From: Escarpia spicata | Lineage: Eukaryota > Annelida > Polychaeta > Sabellida > Siboglinidae | Direction: 5' to 3' | DNA: 64,000 nucleotides | Assembly (NCBI GenBank): GCA_963995525.1 | Contig: OZ023209.1 | Coordinates: 30,405,044-30,469,043 of the forward strand | Shown here: positions 25,601-40,600 of the stretch, piece by piece | Layout of the letters: the number at the start of each line of letters is the position of its first letter | Position numbering within the stretch: position 1 is the stretch's first letter | Notes under the pieces: model-generated | What the model was told of the DNA's origin: nothing | What the model saw: only the letters and a program-made list of their open reading frames with translations | Databases searched by the model: none | Made by a program: the position numbers and the translations under genes

Positions 25601-28600
25601 GGCTGTGTTTAATGAACCATGACAGTGGAGAGGTCACTTACATGACATGAATGAGGCTGTGTTTAATAAACCATGACGATCAAGAGGTACCTTACATGAC
25701 ATGAATGAGGCTGTGTTTAATAAACCATGACGATCAAGAGGTAACTTACATGACATGAATGAGGCTGTGTTTAATAAACCATGACGATCAAGAGGTACCT
25801 TACATGACATGAATGAGGCTGTGTTTAATAAACCATGACGATCAAGAGGTAACTTACATGACATGAATGAGGCTGTGTTTAATAAACCATGACGATCAAG
25901 AGATAACTTACATGACATGAATGAGGCTGTGTTTAATAAACCATGACGATCAAGAGGTAACTTACATGACATGAATGAGGCTGTGTTTAATAAACCATGA
26001 CGATCAAGAGGTAACTTACATGACATGAATGAGGCTGTGTTTAATACACCATGACGATCAAGAGGTAACTTACATGACATGAATGTGGCTGTGTTTAATA
26101 AACCATGACGATCAAGAGGTAACTTACATGACATGAATGAGGCTGTGTTTAATAAACCATGACGATCAAGAGGTAACTTACATGACATGAATGAGGCTGT
26201 GTTTAATAAACCATGACGATCAAGAGGTAACTTACATGACATGAATGAGGCTGTGTTTAATACACCATGACGATCAAGAGGTAACTTACATGACATGAAT
26301 GAGGCTGTGTTTAATAAACCATGACGATCAAGAGGTAACTTACATGACATGAATGAGGCTGTGTTTAATAAACCATGACGATCAAGAGGTAACTTACATG
26401 ACATGAATGAGGCTGTGTTTAATAAACCATGACGATCAAGAGGTAACTTACATGACATGAATGAGGCTGTGTTTAATAAACCATGACGATCAAGAGGTAA
26501 CTTACATGACATGAATGAGGCTGTGTTTAATAAACCATGACGATCAAGAGGTACCTTACATGACATGAATGAGGCTGTGTTTAATGAACCATGACAGTTG
26601 AGAGGTCACTTACATGACGTGAATGAGGCTGTGTTTAATGAACCATGACAGTTGAGAGGTCACTTACATGACCTGGATGAGGCTGTGTTTAATGAACCAT
26701 GACAGTTGAGAGTTCACTTACATGACATGCATGAGGCTGTGTTTAATGAACCATGACAGCTGAGAGGTCACTTACATGACGTGAATGAGGCTGTTTTTAA
26801 TAAACCATGACGATCAAGAGGTACCTTACATGACATGAATGAGGCTGTGTTTAATAAACCATGACGATCAAGAGGTAACTTACAATGACATGAATGAGGC
26901 TGTGTTTAATAAACCATGACGATCAAGAGGTAACTTACATGACATGAATGAGGCTGTGTTTAATAAACCATGACGATCAAGAGGTAACTTACATGACATG
27001 AATGAGGCTGTGTTTAATAAACCATGACGATCAAGAGGTACCTTACATGACATGAATGAGGCTGTGTTTAATAAACCATGACGATCAAGAGGTAACTTAC
27101 ATGACATGAATGAGGCTGTGTTTAATAAACCATGACGATCAAGAGGTACCTTACATGACATGAATGAGGCTGTGTTTAATAAACCATGACGATCAAGAGG
27201 TAACTTACATGACATGAATGAGGCTGTGTTTAATAAACCATGATGATCAAGAGGTACCTTACATGACATGAATGAGGCTGTGTTTAATAAACCATGACGA
27301 TCAAGAGGTAACTTACATGACATGAATGAGGCTGTGTTTAATAAACCATGACGATCAAGAGGTAACTTACATGACATGAATGAGGCTGTGTTTAATAAAC
27401 CATGACGATCAAGAGGTAACTTACATGACATGAATGAGGCTGTGTTTAATAAACCATGACGATCAAGAGGTAACTTACATGACATGAATGAGGCTGTGTT
27501 TAATACACCATGACGATTAAGAGGTAACTTACATGACATGAATGTGGCTGTGTTTAATAAACCATGACGATCAAGAGGTAACTTACATGACATGAATGAG
27601 GCTGTGTTTAATAAACCATGACGATCAAGAGGTAACTTACATGACATGAATGAGGCTGTGTTTAATAAACCATGACGATCAAGAGGTAACTTACATGACA
27701 TGAATGAGGCTGTGTTTAATAAACCATGACGATCAAGAGGTAACTTACATGACATGAATGAGGCTGTGTTTAATAAACCATGACGATCAAGAGGTAACTT
27801 ACATGACATGAATGAGGCTGTGTTTAATAAACCATGACGATCAAGAGGTAACTTACATGACATGAATGAGGCTGTGTTTAATAAACCATGACGATCAAGA
27901 GGTAACTTACATGACATGAATGAGGCTGTGTTTAATAAACCATGACGATCAAGAGGTAACTTACATGACATGAATGAGGCTGTGTTTAATAAACCATGAC
28001 GATCAAGAGGTAACTTACATGACATGAATGAGGCTGTGTTTAATGAACCATGACAGTTGAGAGGTCACTTATATTACGTGAATGAGGTTGTGTTTAATGA
28101 ACTGTGATGATCGAGAGGTAACTAACATGACGTGAACGTTGTTGTGTTTAATGAACCATGATGATCAAGAGGTAACTTTCATTACGTGAACAAGGTTGTG
28201 TTTAATGAACCATGACGATCAAAAGGTAACTTACATTACATGAAAGAGGTTGTATTTAATTAACCATGACGATCAAAAGGTAACTTACATTACGTGAAAG
28301 AGGTTGTGTTTAATGAACCATGACGATCAAGAGGTAAATTACATGACGTGAATGAGGTTGTGTTTATTAAACTGTGACGATCGAGAGGTAACTTACATGA
28401 CGTGACTGAGGATGTGTTTAATGAACTGTGACGATCAAAAGGTAACTTACATTACGTGAAAGAGGTTGTGTTTAATGAACCATGACAGTTGAGAGGTCAC
28501 TTACATGACGTGAATGAGGCTGTGTTTAATAAACCATGACGATCAAGAGGTACCTTACATGACATGAATGAGGCTGTGTTTAATAAACCATGACGATCAA

Positions 28601-31600
28601 GAGGTAACTTACATGACATGAATGAGGCTGTGTTTAATAAACCATGATGATCAAGAGGTACCTTACATGACATGAATGAGGCTGTGTTTAATAAACCATG
28701 ACGATCAAGAGGTAACTTACATGACATGAATGAGGCTGTGTTTAATAAACCATGACGATCAAGAGGTAACTTACATGACATGAATGAGGCTGTGTTTAAT
28801 AAACCATGACGATCAAGAGGTAACTTACATGACATGAATGAGGCTGTGTTTAATAAACCATGACGATCAAGAGGTAACTTACATGACATGAATGAGGCTG
28901 TGTTTAATACACCATGACGATTAAGAGGTAACTTACATGACATGAATGTGGCTGTGTTTAATAAACCATGACGATCAAGAGGTAACTTACATGACATGAA
29001 TGAGGCTGTGTTTAATAAACCATGACGATCAAGAGGTAACTTACATGACATGAATGAGGCTGTGTTTAATAAACCATGACGATCAAGAGGTAACTTACAT
29101 GACATGAATGAGGATGTGTTTAATAAACCATGACGATCAAGAGGTAACTTACATGACATGAATGAGGCTGTGTTTAATAAACCATGACGATCAAGAGGTA
29201 CCTTACATGACATGAATGAGGCTGTGTTTAATAAACCATGACGATCAAGAGGTACCTTACATGACATGAATGAGGCTGTGTTTAATAAACCATGACGATC
29301 AAGAGGTAACTTACATGACATGAATGAGGCTGTGTTTAATAAACCATGACGATCAAGAGGTACCTTACATGACATGAATGAGGCTGTGTTTAATAAACCA
29401 TGACGATCAAGAGGTACCTTACATGACATGAATGAGGCTGTGTTTAATAAACCATGACGATCAAGAGGTAACTTACATGACATGAATGAGGCTGTGTTTA
29501 ATAAACCATGACGATCAAGAGGTACCTTACATGACATGAATGAGGCTGTGTTTAATAAACCATGACGATCAAGAGGTAACTTACATGACATGAATGAGGC
29601 TGTGTTTAATAAACCATGACGATCAAGAGGTACCTTACATGACATGAATGAGGCTGTGTTTAATAAACCATGACGATCAAGAGATAACTTACATGACATG
29701 AATGAGGCTGTGTTTAATAAACCATGACGATCAAGAGGTAACTTACATGACATGAATGAGGCTGTGTTTAATAAACCATGACGATCAAGAGGTAACTTAC
29801 ATGACATGAATGAGGCTGTGTTTAATACACCATGACGATCAAGAGGTAACTTACATGACATGAATGTGGCTGTGTTTAATAAACCATGACGATCAAGAGG
29901 TAACTTACATGACATGAATGAGGCTGTGTTTAATAAACCATGACGATCAAGAGGTAACTTACATGACATGAATGAGGCTGTGTTTAATGAACCATGACAG
30001 TTGAGAGGTAACTTACATGACATGAATGAGGCTGTGTTTAATACACCATGACGATCAAGAGGTAACTTACATGACATGAATGAGGCTGTGTTTAATAAAC
30101 CATGACGATCAAGAGGTAACTTACATGACATGAATGAGGCTGTGTTTAATAAACCATGACGATCAAGAGGTACCTTACATGACATGAATGAGGCTGTGTT
30201 TAATAAACCATGACGATCAAGAGGTAACTTACATGACATGAATGAGGCTGTGTTTAATAAACCATGACGATCAAGAGATAACTTACATGACATGAATGAG
30301 GCTGTGTTTAATAAACCATGACGATCAAGAGGTAACTTACATGACATGAATGAGGCTGTGTTTAATAAACCATGACGATCAAGAGGTAACTTACATGACA
30401 TGAATGAGGCTGTGTTTAATACACCATGACGATCAAGAGGTAACTTACATGACATGAATGTGGCTGTGTTTAATAAACCATGACGATCAAGAGGTAACTT
30501 ACATGACATGAATGAGGCTGTGTTTAATAAACCATGACGATCAAGAGGTAACTTACATGACATGAATGAGGCTGTGTTTAATAAACCATGACGATCAAGA
30601 GGTAACTTACATGACATGAATGAGGCTGTGTTTAATACACCATGACGATCAAGAGGTAACTTACATGACATGAATGAGGCTGTGTTTAATAAACCATGAC
30701 GATCAAGAGGTAACTTACATGACATGAATGAGGCTGTGTTTAATAAACCATGACGATCAAGAGGTAACTTACATGACATGAATGAGGCTGTGTTTAATGA
30801 ACCATGACAGTTGAGAGGTCACTTATATTACGTGAATGAGGTTGTGTTTAATGAACCGTGATGATCGAGAGGTAACTAACATGACATGAATGAGGCTGTG
30901 TTTAATAAACCATGACGATCAAAAGGTAACTGACATTACATGAAAGAGGTTGTGTTTAATGAACCATGACAATCAAGAGGTAACTTACATTACGTGAATG
31001 GGGTTGTGTTTAATGAACCGTGATGATCGAGAGGTACCTTACATGACATGAATGAGGCTGTGTTTAATGAACCATGACAGTGGAGAGGTCACTTACATGA
31101 CATGAATGAGGCTGTGTTTAATAAACCATGACGATCAAGAGGTACCTTACATGACATGAATGAGGCTGTGTTTAATAAACCATGACGATCAAGAGGTAAC
31201 TTACATGACATGAATGAGGCTGTGTTTAATAAACCATGACGATCAAGAGGTACCTTACATGACATGAATGAGGCTGTGTTTAATAAACCATGATGATCAA
31301 GAGGTAACTTACATGACATGAATGAGGCTGTGTTTAATAAACCATGACGATCAAGAGATAACTTACATGACATGAATGAGGCTGTGTTTAATAAACCATG
31401 ACGATCAAGAGGTAACTTACATGACATGAATGAGGCTGTGTTTAATAAACCATGACGATCAAGAGGTAACTTACATGACATGAATGAGGCTGTGTTTAAT
31501 GAACCATGACAGTTGAGAGGTCACTTACATGACGTGAATGAGGCTGTGTTTAATGAACCATGACAGTTGAGAGGTCACTTACATGACCTGGATGAGGCTG

Positions 31601-34600
31601 TGTTTAATGAACCATGACAGTTGAGAGTTCACTTACATGACATGCATGAGGCTGTGTTTAATGAACCATGACAGCTGAGAGGTCACTTACATGACGTGAA
31701 TGAGGCTGTTTTTAATAAACCATGACGATCAAGAGGTACCTTACATGACATGAATGAGGCTGTGTTTAATAAACCATAACGATCAAGAGGTAACTTACAA
31801 TGACATGAATGAGGCTGTGTTTAATAAACCATGACGATCAAGAGGTAACTTACATGACATGAATGAGGCTGTGTTTAATAAACCATGACGATCAAGAGGT
31901 AACTTACATGACATGAATGAGGCTGTGTTTAATAAACCATGATGATCAAGAGGTACCTTACATGACATGAATGAGGCTGTGTTTAATAAACCATGACGAT
32001 CAAGAGGTAACTTACATGACATGAATGAGGCTGTGTTTAATAAACCATGACGATCAAGAGGTACCTTACATGACATGAATGAGGCTGTGTTTAATAAACC
32101 ATGACGATCAAGAGGTAACTTACATGACATGAATGAGGCTGTGTTTAATAAAACATGATGATCAAGAGGTACCTTACATGACATGAATGAGGCTGTGTTT
32201 AATAAACCATGACGATCAAGAGGTAACTTACATGACATGAATGAGGCTGTGTTTAATAAACCATGACGATCAAGAGGTAACTTACATGACATGAATGAGG
32301 CTGTGTTTAATAAACCATGACGATCAAGAGGTAACTTACAATGACATGAATGAGGCTGTGTTTAATAAACCATGATGATCAAGAGGTACCTTACATGACA
32401 TGAATGAGGCTGTGTTTAATAAACCATGACGATCAAGAGGTAACTTACATGACATGAATGAGGCTGTGTTTAATAAACCATGACGATCAAGAGGTACCTT
32501 ACATGACATGAATGAGGCTGTGTTTAATAAACCATGACGATCAAGAGGTAACTTACATGACATGAATGAGGCTGTGTTTAATAAACCATGATGATCAAGA
32601 GGTACCTTACATGACATGAATGAGGCTGTGTTTAATAAACCATGACGATCAAGAGGTAACTTACATGACATGAATGAGGCTGTGTTTAATAAACCATGAC
32701 GATCAAGAGGTAACTTACATGACATGAATGAGGCTGTGTTTAATAAACCATGACGATCAAGAGGTAACTTACATGACATGAATGAGGCTGTGTTTAATAA
32801 ACCATGACGATCAAGAGGTAACTTACATGACATGAATGAGGCTGTGTTTAATACACCATGACGATTAAGAGGTAACTTACATGACATGAATGTGGCTGTG
32901 TTTAATAAACCATGACGATCAAGAGGTAACTTACATGACATGAATGAGGCTGTGTTTAATAAACCATGACGATCAAGAGGTAACTTACATGACATGAATG
33001 AGGCTGTGTTTAATAAACCATGACGATCAAGAGGTAACTTACATGACATGAATGAGGATGTGTTTAATAAACCATGACGATCAAGAGGTAACTTACATGA
33101 CATGAATGAGGCTGTGTTTAATGAACCATGACAGTTGAGAGGTCACTTATATTACGTGAATGAGGTTGTGTTTAATGAACTGTGATGATCGAGAGGTAAC
33201 TAACATGACGTGAACGTTGTTGTGTTTAATGAACCATGATGATCAAGAGGTAACTTTCATTACGTGAACAAGGTTGTGTTTAATGAACCATGACGATCAA
33301 AAGGTAACTTACATTACATGAAAGAGGTTGTATTTAATTAACCATGACGATCAAAAGGTAACTTACATTACGTGAAAGAGGTTGTGTTTAATGAACCATG
33401 ACGATCAAGAGGTAAATTACATGACGTGAATGAGGTTGTGTTTATTAAACTGTGACGATCGAGAGGTAACTTACATGACGTGACTGAGGATGTGTTTAAT
33501 GAACTGTGACGATCAAAAGGTAACTTACATTACGTGAAAGAGGTTGTGTTTAATGAACCATGACGATCAAAAGGTAACTTACATGACATGAATGAGGCTG
33601 TGTTTAATAAACCATGACGATCAAGAGGTAACTTACATGACATGAATGAGGCTGTGTTTAATGAACCATGACAGTTGAGAGGTCACTTATATTACGTGAA
33701 TGAGGTTGTGTTTAATGAACCGTGATGATCGAGAGGTAACTAACATGACATGAATGAGGCTGTGTTTAATAAACCATGACGATCAAAAGGTAACTGACAT
33801 TACATGAAAGAGGTTGTGTTTAATGAACCATGACAATCAAGAGGTAACTTACATTACGTGAATGGGGTTGTGTTTAATGAACCGTGATGATCGAGAGGTA
33901 CCTTACATGACATGAATGAGGCTGTGTTTAATGAACCATGACAGTGGAGAGGTCACTTACATGACATGAATGAGGCTGTGTTTAATAAACCATGACGATC
34001 AAGAGGTACCTTACATGACATGAATGAGGCTGTGTTTAATAAACCATGACGATCAAGAGGTAACTTACATGACATGAATGAGGCTGTGTTTAATAAACCA
34101 TGACGATCAAGAGGTACCTTACATGACATGAATGAGGCTGTGTTTAATAAACCATGACGATCAAGAGGTAACTTACATGACATGAATGAGGCTGTGTTTA
34201 ATAAACCATGACGATCAAGAGGTAACTTACATGACATGAATGAGGCTGTGTTTAATAAACCATGACGATCAAGAGATAACTTACATGACATGAATGAGGC
34301 TGTGTTTAATAAACCATGACGATCAAGAGGTAACTTACATGACATGAATGAGGCTGTGTTTAATAAACCATGACGATCAAGAGGTAACTTACATGACATG
34401 AATGAGGCTGTGTTTAATGAACCATGACAGTTGAGAGGTCACTTACATGACGTGAATGAGGCTGTGTTTAATGAACCATGACAGTTGAGAGGTCACTTAC
34501 ATGACCTGGATGAGGCTGTGTTTAATGAACCATGACAGTTGAGAGTTCACTTACATGACATGCATGAGGCTGTGTTTAATGAACCATGACAGCTGAGAGG

Positions 34601-37600
34601 TCACTTACATGACGTGAATGAGGCTGTTTTTAATAAACCATGACGATCAAGAGGTACCTTACATGACATGAATGAGGCTGTGTTTAATAAACCATAACGA
34701 TCAAGAGGTAACTTACAATGACATGAATGAGGCTGTGTTTAATAAACCATGACGATCAAGAGGTAACTTACATGACATGAATGAGGCTGTGTTTAATAAA
34801 CCATGACGATCAAGAGGTAACTTACATGACATGAATGAGGCTGTGTTTAATAAACCATGATGATCAAGAGGTACCTTACATGACATGAATGAGGCTGTGT
34901 TTAATAAACCATGACGATCAAGAGGTAACTTACATGACATGAATGAGGCTGTGTTTAATAAACCATGACGATCAAGAGGTACCTTACATGACATGAATGA
35001 GGCTGTGTTTAATAAACCATGACGATCAAGAGGTAACTTACATGACATGAATGAGGCTGTGTTTAATAAAACATGATGATCAAGAGGTACCTTACATGAC
35101 ATGAATGAGGCTGTGTTTAATAAACCATGACGATCAAGAGGTAACTTACATGACATGAATGAGGCTGTGTTTAATAAACCATGACGATCAAGAGGTAACT
35201 TACATGACATGAATGAGGCTGTGTTTAATAAACCATGACGATCAAGAGGTAACTTACAATGACATGAATGAGGCTGTGTTTAATAAACCATGATGATCAA
35301 GAGGTACCTTACATGACATGAATGAGGCTGTGTTTAATAAACCATGACGATCAAGAGGTAACTTACATGACATGAATGAGGCTGTGTTTAATAAACCATG
35401 ACGATCAAGAGGTACCTTACATGACATGAATGAGGCTGTGTTTAATAAACCATGACGATCAAGAGGTAACTTACATGACATGAATGAGGCTGTGTTTAAT
35501 AAACCATGATGATCAAGAGGTACCTTACATGACATGAATGAGGCTGTGTTTAATAAACCATGACGATCAAGAGGTAACTTACATGACATGAATGAGGCTG
35601 TGTTTAATAAACCATGACGATCAAGAGGTAACTTACATGACATGAATGAGGCTGTGTTTAATAAACCATGACGATCAAGAGGTAACTTACATGACATGAA
35701 TGAGGCTGTGTTTAATAAACCATGACGATCAAGAGGTAACTTACATGACATGAATGAGGCTGTGTTTAATACACCATGACGATTAAGAGGTAACTTACAT
35801 GACATGAATGTGGCTGTGTTTAATAAACCATGACGATCAAGAGGTAACTTACATGACATGAATGAGGCTGTGTTTAATAAACCATGACGATCAAGAGGTA
35901 ACTTACATGACATGAATGAGGCTGTGTTTAATAAACCATGACGATCAAGAGGTAACTTACATGACATGAATGAGGATGTGTTTAATAAACCATGACGATC
36001 AAGAGGTAACTTACATGACATGAATGAGGCTGTGTTAAATAAACCATGACGATCAAGAGGTAACTTACATGACATGAATGAGGCTGTGTTTAATAAACCA
36101 TGACGATCAAGAGGTAACTTACATGACATGAATGAGGCTGTGTTTAATAAACCATGACGATCAAGAGGTAACTTACATGACATGAATGAGGCTGTGTTTA
36201 ATGAACCATGACAGTTGAGAGGTCACTTATATTACGTGAATGAGGTTGTGTTTAATGAACTGTGATGATCGAGAGGTAACTAACATGACGTGAACGTTGT
36301 TGTGTTTAATGAACCATGATGATCAAGAGGTAACTTTCATTACGTGAACAAGGTTGTGTTTAATGAACCATGACGATCAAAAGGTAACTTACATTACATG
36401 AAAGAGGTTGTATTTAATTAACCATGACGATCAAAAGGTAACTTACATTACGTGAAAGAGGTTGTGTTTAATGAACCATGACGATCAAGAGGTAAATTAC
36501 ATGACGTGAATGAGGTTGTGTTTATTAAACTGTGACGATCGAGAGGTAACTTACATGACGTGACTGAGGATGTGTTTAATGAACTGTGACGATCAAAAGG
36601 TAACTTACATTACGTGAAAGAGGTTGTGTTTAATGAACCATGACGATCAAAAGGTAACTTACATGACATGAATGAGGCTGTGTTTAATAAACCATGACGA
36701 TCAAGAGGTAACTTACATGACATGAATGAGGCTGTGTTTAATGAACCATGACAGTTGAGAGGTCACTTATATTACGTGAATGAGGTTGTGTTTAATGAAC
36801 CGTGATGATCGAGAGGTAACTAACATGACATGAATGAGGCTGTGTTTAATAAACCATGACGATCAAAAGGTAACTGACATTACATGAAAGAGGTTGTGTT
36901 TAATGAACCATGACAATCAAGAGGTAACTTACATTACGTGAATGGGGTTGTGTTTAATGAACCGTGATGATCGAGAGGTACCTTACATGACATGAATGAG
37001 GCTGTGTTTAATGAACCATGACAGTGGAGAGGTCACTTACATGACATGAATGAGGCTGTGTTTAATAAACCATGACGATCAAGAGGTACCTTACATGACA
37101 TGAATGAGGCTGTGTTTAATAAACCATGACGATCAAGAGGTAACTTACATGACATGAATGAGGCTGTGTTTAATAAACCATGACGATCAAGAGGTACCTT
37201 ACATGACATGAATGAGGCTGTGTTTAATAAACCATGACGATCAAGAGGTAATTTACATGACATGAATGAGGCTGTGTTTAATAAACCATGACGATCAAGA
37301 GATAACTTACATGACATGAATGAGGCTGTGTTTAATAAACCATGACGATCAAGAGGTAACTTACATGACATGAATGAGGCTGTGTTTAATAAACCATGAC
37401 GATCAAGAGGTAACTTACATGACATGAATGAGGCTGTGTTTAATACACCATGACGATCAAGAGGTAACTTACATGACATGAATGTGGCTGTGTTTAATAA
37501 ACCATGACGATCAAGAGGTAACTTACATGACATGAATGAGGCTGTGTTTAATAAACCATGACGATCAAGAGGTAACTTACATGACATGAATGAGGCTGTG

Positions 37601-40600
37601 TTTAATAAACCATGACGATCAAGAGGTAACTTACATGACATGAATGAGGCTGTGTTTAATACACCATGACGATCAAGAGGTAACTTACATGACATGAATG
37701 AGGCTGTGTTTAATAAACCATGACGATCAAGAGGTAACTTACATGACATGAATGAGGCTGTGTTTAATAAACCATGACGATCAAGAGGTAACTTACATGA
37801 CATGAATGAGGCTGTGTTTAATAAACCATGACGATCAAGAGGTAACTTACATGACATGAATGAGGCTGTGTTTAATAAACCATGACGATCAAGAGGTAAC
37901 TTACATGACATGAATGAGGCTGTGTTTAATAAACCATGACGATCAAGAGGTACCTTACATGACATGAATGAGGCTGTGTTTAATGAACCATGACAGTTGA
38001 GAGGTCACTTACATGACGTGAATGAGGCTGTGTTTAATGAACCATGACAGTTGAGAGGTCACTTACATGACCTGGATGAGGCTGTGTTTAATGAACCATG
38101 ACAGTTGAGAGTTCACTTACATGACATGCATGAGGCTGTGTTTAATGAACCATGACAGCTGAGAGGTCACTTACATGACGTGAATGAGGCTGTTTTTAAT
38201 AAACCATGACGATCAAGAGGTACCTTACATGACATGAATGAGGCTGTGTTTAATAAACCATAACGATCAAGAGGTAACTTACAATGACATGAATGAGGCT
38301 GTGTTTAATAAACCATGACGATCAAGAGGTAAATTACATGACATGAATGAGGCTGTGTTTAATAAACCATGACGATCAAGAGGTAACTTACATGACATGA
38401 ATGAGGCTGTGTTTAATAAACCATGATGATCAAGAGGTACCTTACATGACATGAATGAGGCTGTGTTTAATAAACCATGACGATCAAGAGGTAACTTACA
38501 TGACATGAATGAGGCTGTGTTTAATAAACCATGACGATCAAGAGGTACCTTACATGACATGAATGAGGCTGTGTTTAATAAACCATGACGATCAAGAGGT
38601 AACTTACATGACATGAATGAGGCTGTGTTTAATAAAACATGATGATCAAGAGGTACCTTACATGACATGAATGAGGCTGTGTTTAATAAACCATGACGAT
38701 CAAGAGGTAACTTACATGACATGAATGAGGTTGTGTTTAATAAACCATGACGATCAAGAGGTAACTTACATGACATGAATGAGGCTGTGTTTAATAAACC
38801 ATGACGATCAAGAGGTAACTTACAATGACATGAATGAGGCTGTGTTTAATGAACCATGACAGTTGAGAGTTCACTTACATGACATGCATGAGGCTGTGTT
38901 TAATGAACCATGACAGTTGAGAGGTCACTTACATGACCTGGATGAGGCTGTGTTTAATGAACCATGACAGTTGAGAGTTCACTTACATGACATGCATGAG
39001 GCTGTGTTTAATGAACCATGACAGCTGAGAGGTCACTTACATGACGTGAATGAGGCTGTTTTTAATAAACCATGACGATCAAGAGGTACCTTACATGACA
39101 TGAATGAGGCTGTGTTTAATAAACCATGACGATCAAGAGGTAACTTACAATGACATGAATGAGGCTGTGTTTAATAAACCATGACGATCAAGAGGTAACT
39201 TACATGACATGAATGAGGCTGTGTTTAATAAACCATGACGATCAAGAGGTAACTTACATGACATGAATGAGGCTGTGTTTAATAAACCATGATGATCAAG
39301 AGGTACCTTACATGACATGAATGAGGCTGTGTTTAATAAACCATGACGATCAAGAGGTAACTTACATGACATGAATGAGGCTGTGTTTAATAAACCATGA
39401 CGATCAAGAGGTACCTTACATGACATGAATGAGGCTGTGTTTAATAAACCATGACGATCAAGAGGTAACTTACATGACATGAATGAGGCTGTGTTTAATA
39501 AACCATGATGATCAAGAGGTACCTTACATGACATGAATGAGGCTGTGTTTAATAAACCATGACGATCAAGAGGTAACTTACATGACATGAATGAGGCTGT
39601 GTTTAATAAACCATGACGATCAAGAGGTAACTTACATGACATGAATGAGGCTGTGTTTAATAAACCATGACGATCAAGAGGTAACTTACATGACATGAAT
39701 GAGGCTGTGTTTAATAAACCATGACGATCAAGAGGTAACTTACATGACATGAATGAGGCTGTGTTTAATACACCATGACGATTAAGAGGTAACTTACATG
39801 ACATGAATGTGGCTGTGTTTAATAAACCATGACGATCAAGAGGTAACTTACATGACATGAATGAGGCTGTGTTTAATAAACCATGACGATCAAGAGGTAA
39901 CTTACATGACATGAATGAGGCTGTGTTTAATAAACCATGACGATCAAGAGGTAACTTACATGACATGAATGAGGATGTGTTTAATAAACCATGACGATCA
40001 AGAGGTAACTTACATGACATGAATGAGGCTGTGTTAAATAAACCATGACGATCAAGAGGTAACTTACATGACATGAATGAGGCTGTGTTTAATAAACCAT
40101 GACGATCAAGAGGTAACTTACATGACATGAATGAGGCTGTGTTTAATAAACCATGACGATCAAGAGGTAACTTACATGACATGAATGAGGCTGTGTTTAA
40201 TGAACCATGACAGTTGAGAGGTCACTTATATTACGTGAATGAGGTTGTGTTTAATGAACTGTGATGATCGAGAGGTAACTAACATGACGTGAACGTTGTT
40301 GTGTTTAATGAACCATGATGATCAAGAGGTAACTTTCATTACGTGAACAAGGTTGTGTTTAATGAACCATGACGATCAAAAGGTAACTTACATTACATGA
40401 AAGAGGTTGTATTTAATTAACCATGACGATCAAAAGGTAACTTACATTACGTGAAAGAGGTTGTGTTTAATGAACCATGACGATCAAGAGGTAAATTACA
40501 TGACGTGAATGAGGTTGTGTTTATTAAACTGTGACGATCGAGAGGTAACTTACATGACGTGACTGAGGATGTGTTTAATGAACTGTGACGATCAAAAGGT

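Noticed and set aside
24155..40182. Minus-strand open frames up to 760 codons of [22 protein letters not shown] repeats
   Set aside because: They are the 54-bp intronic array read in frame. Frames end wherever a unit gains or loses a base. No start context, no separate promoter, and the sequence derives from exon 10 plus its splice donor.
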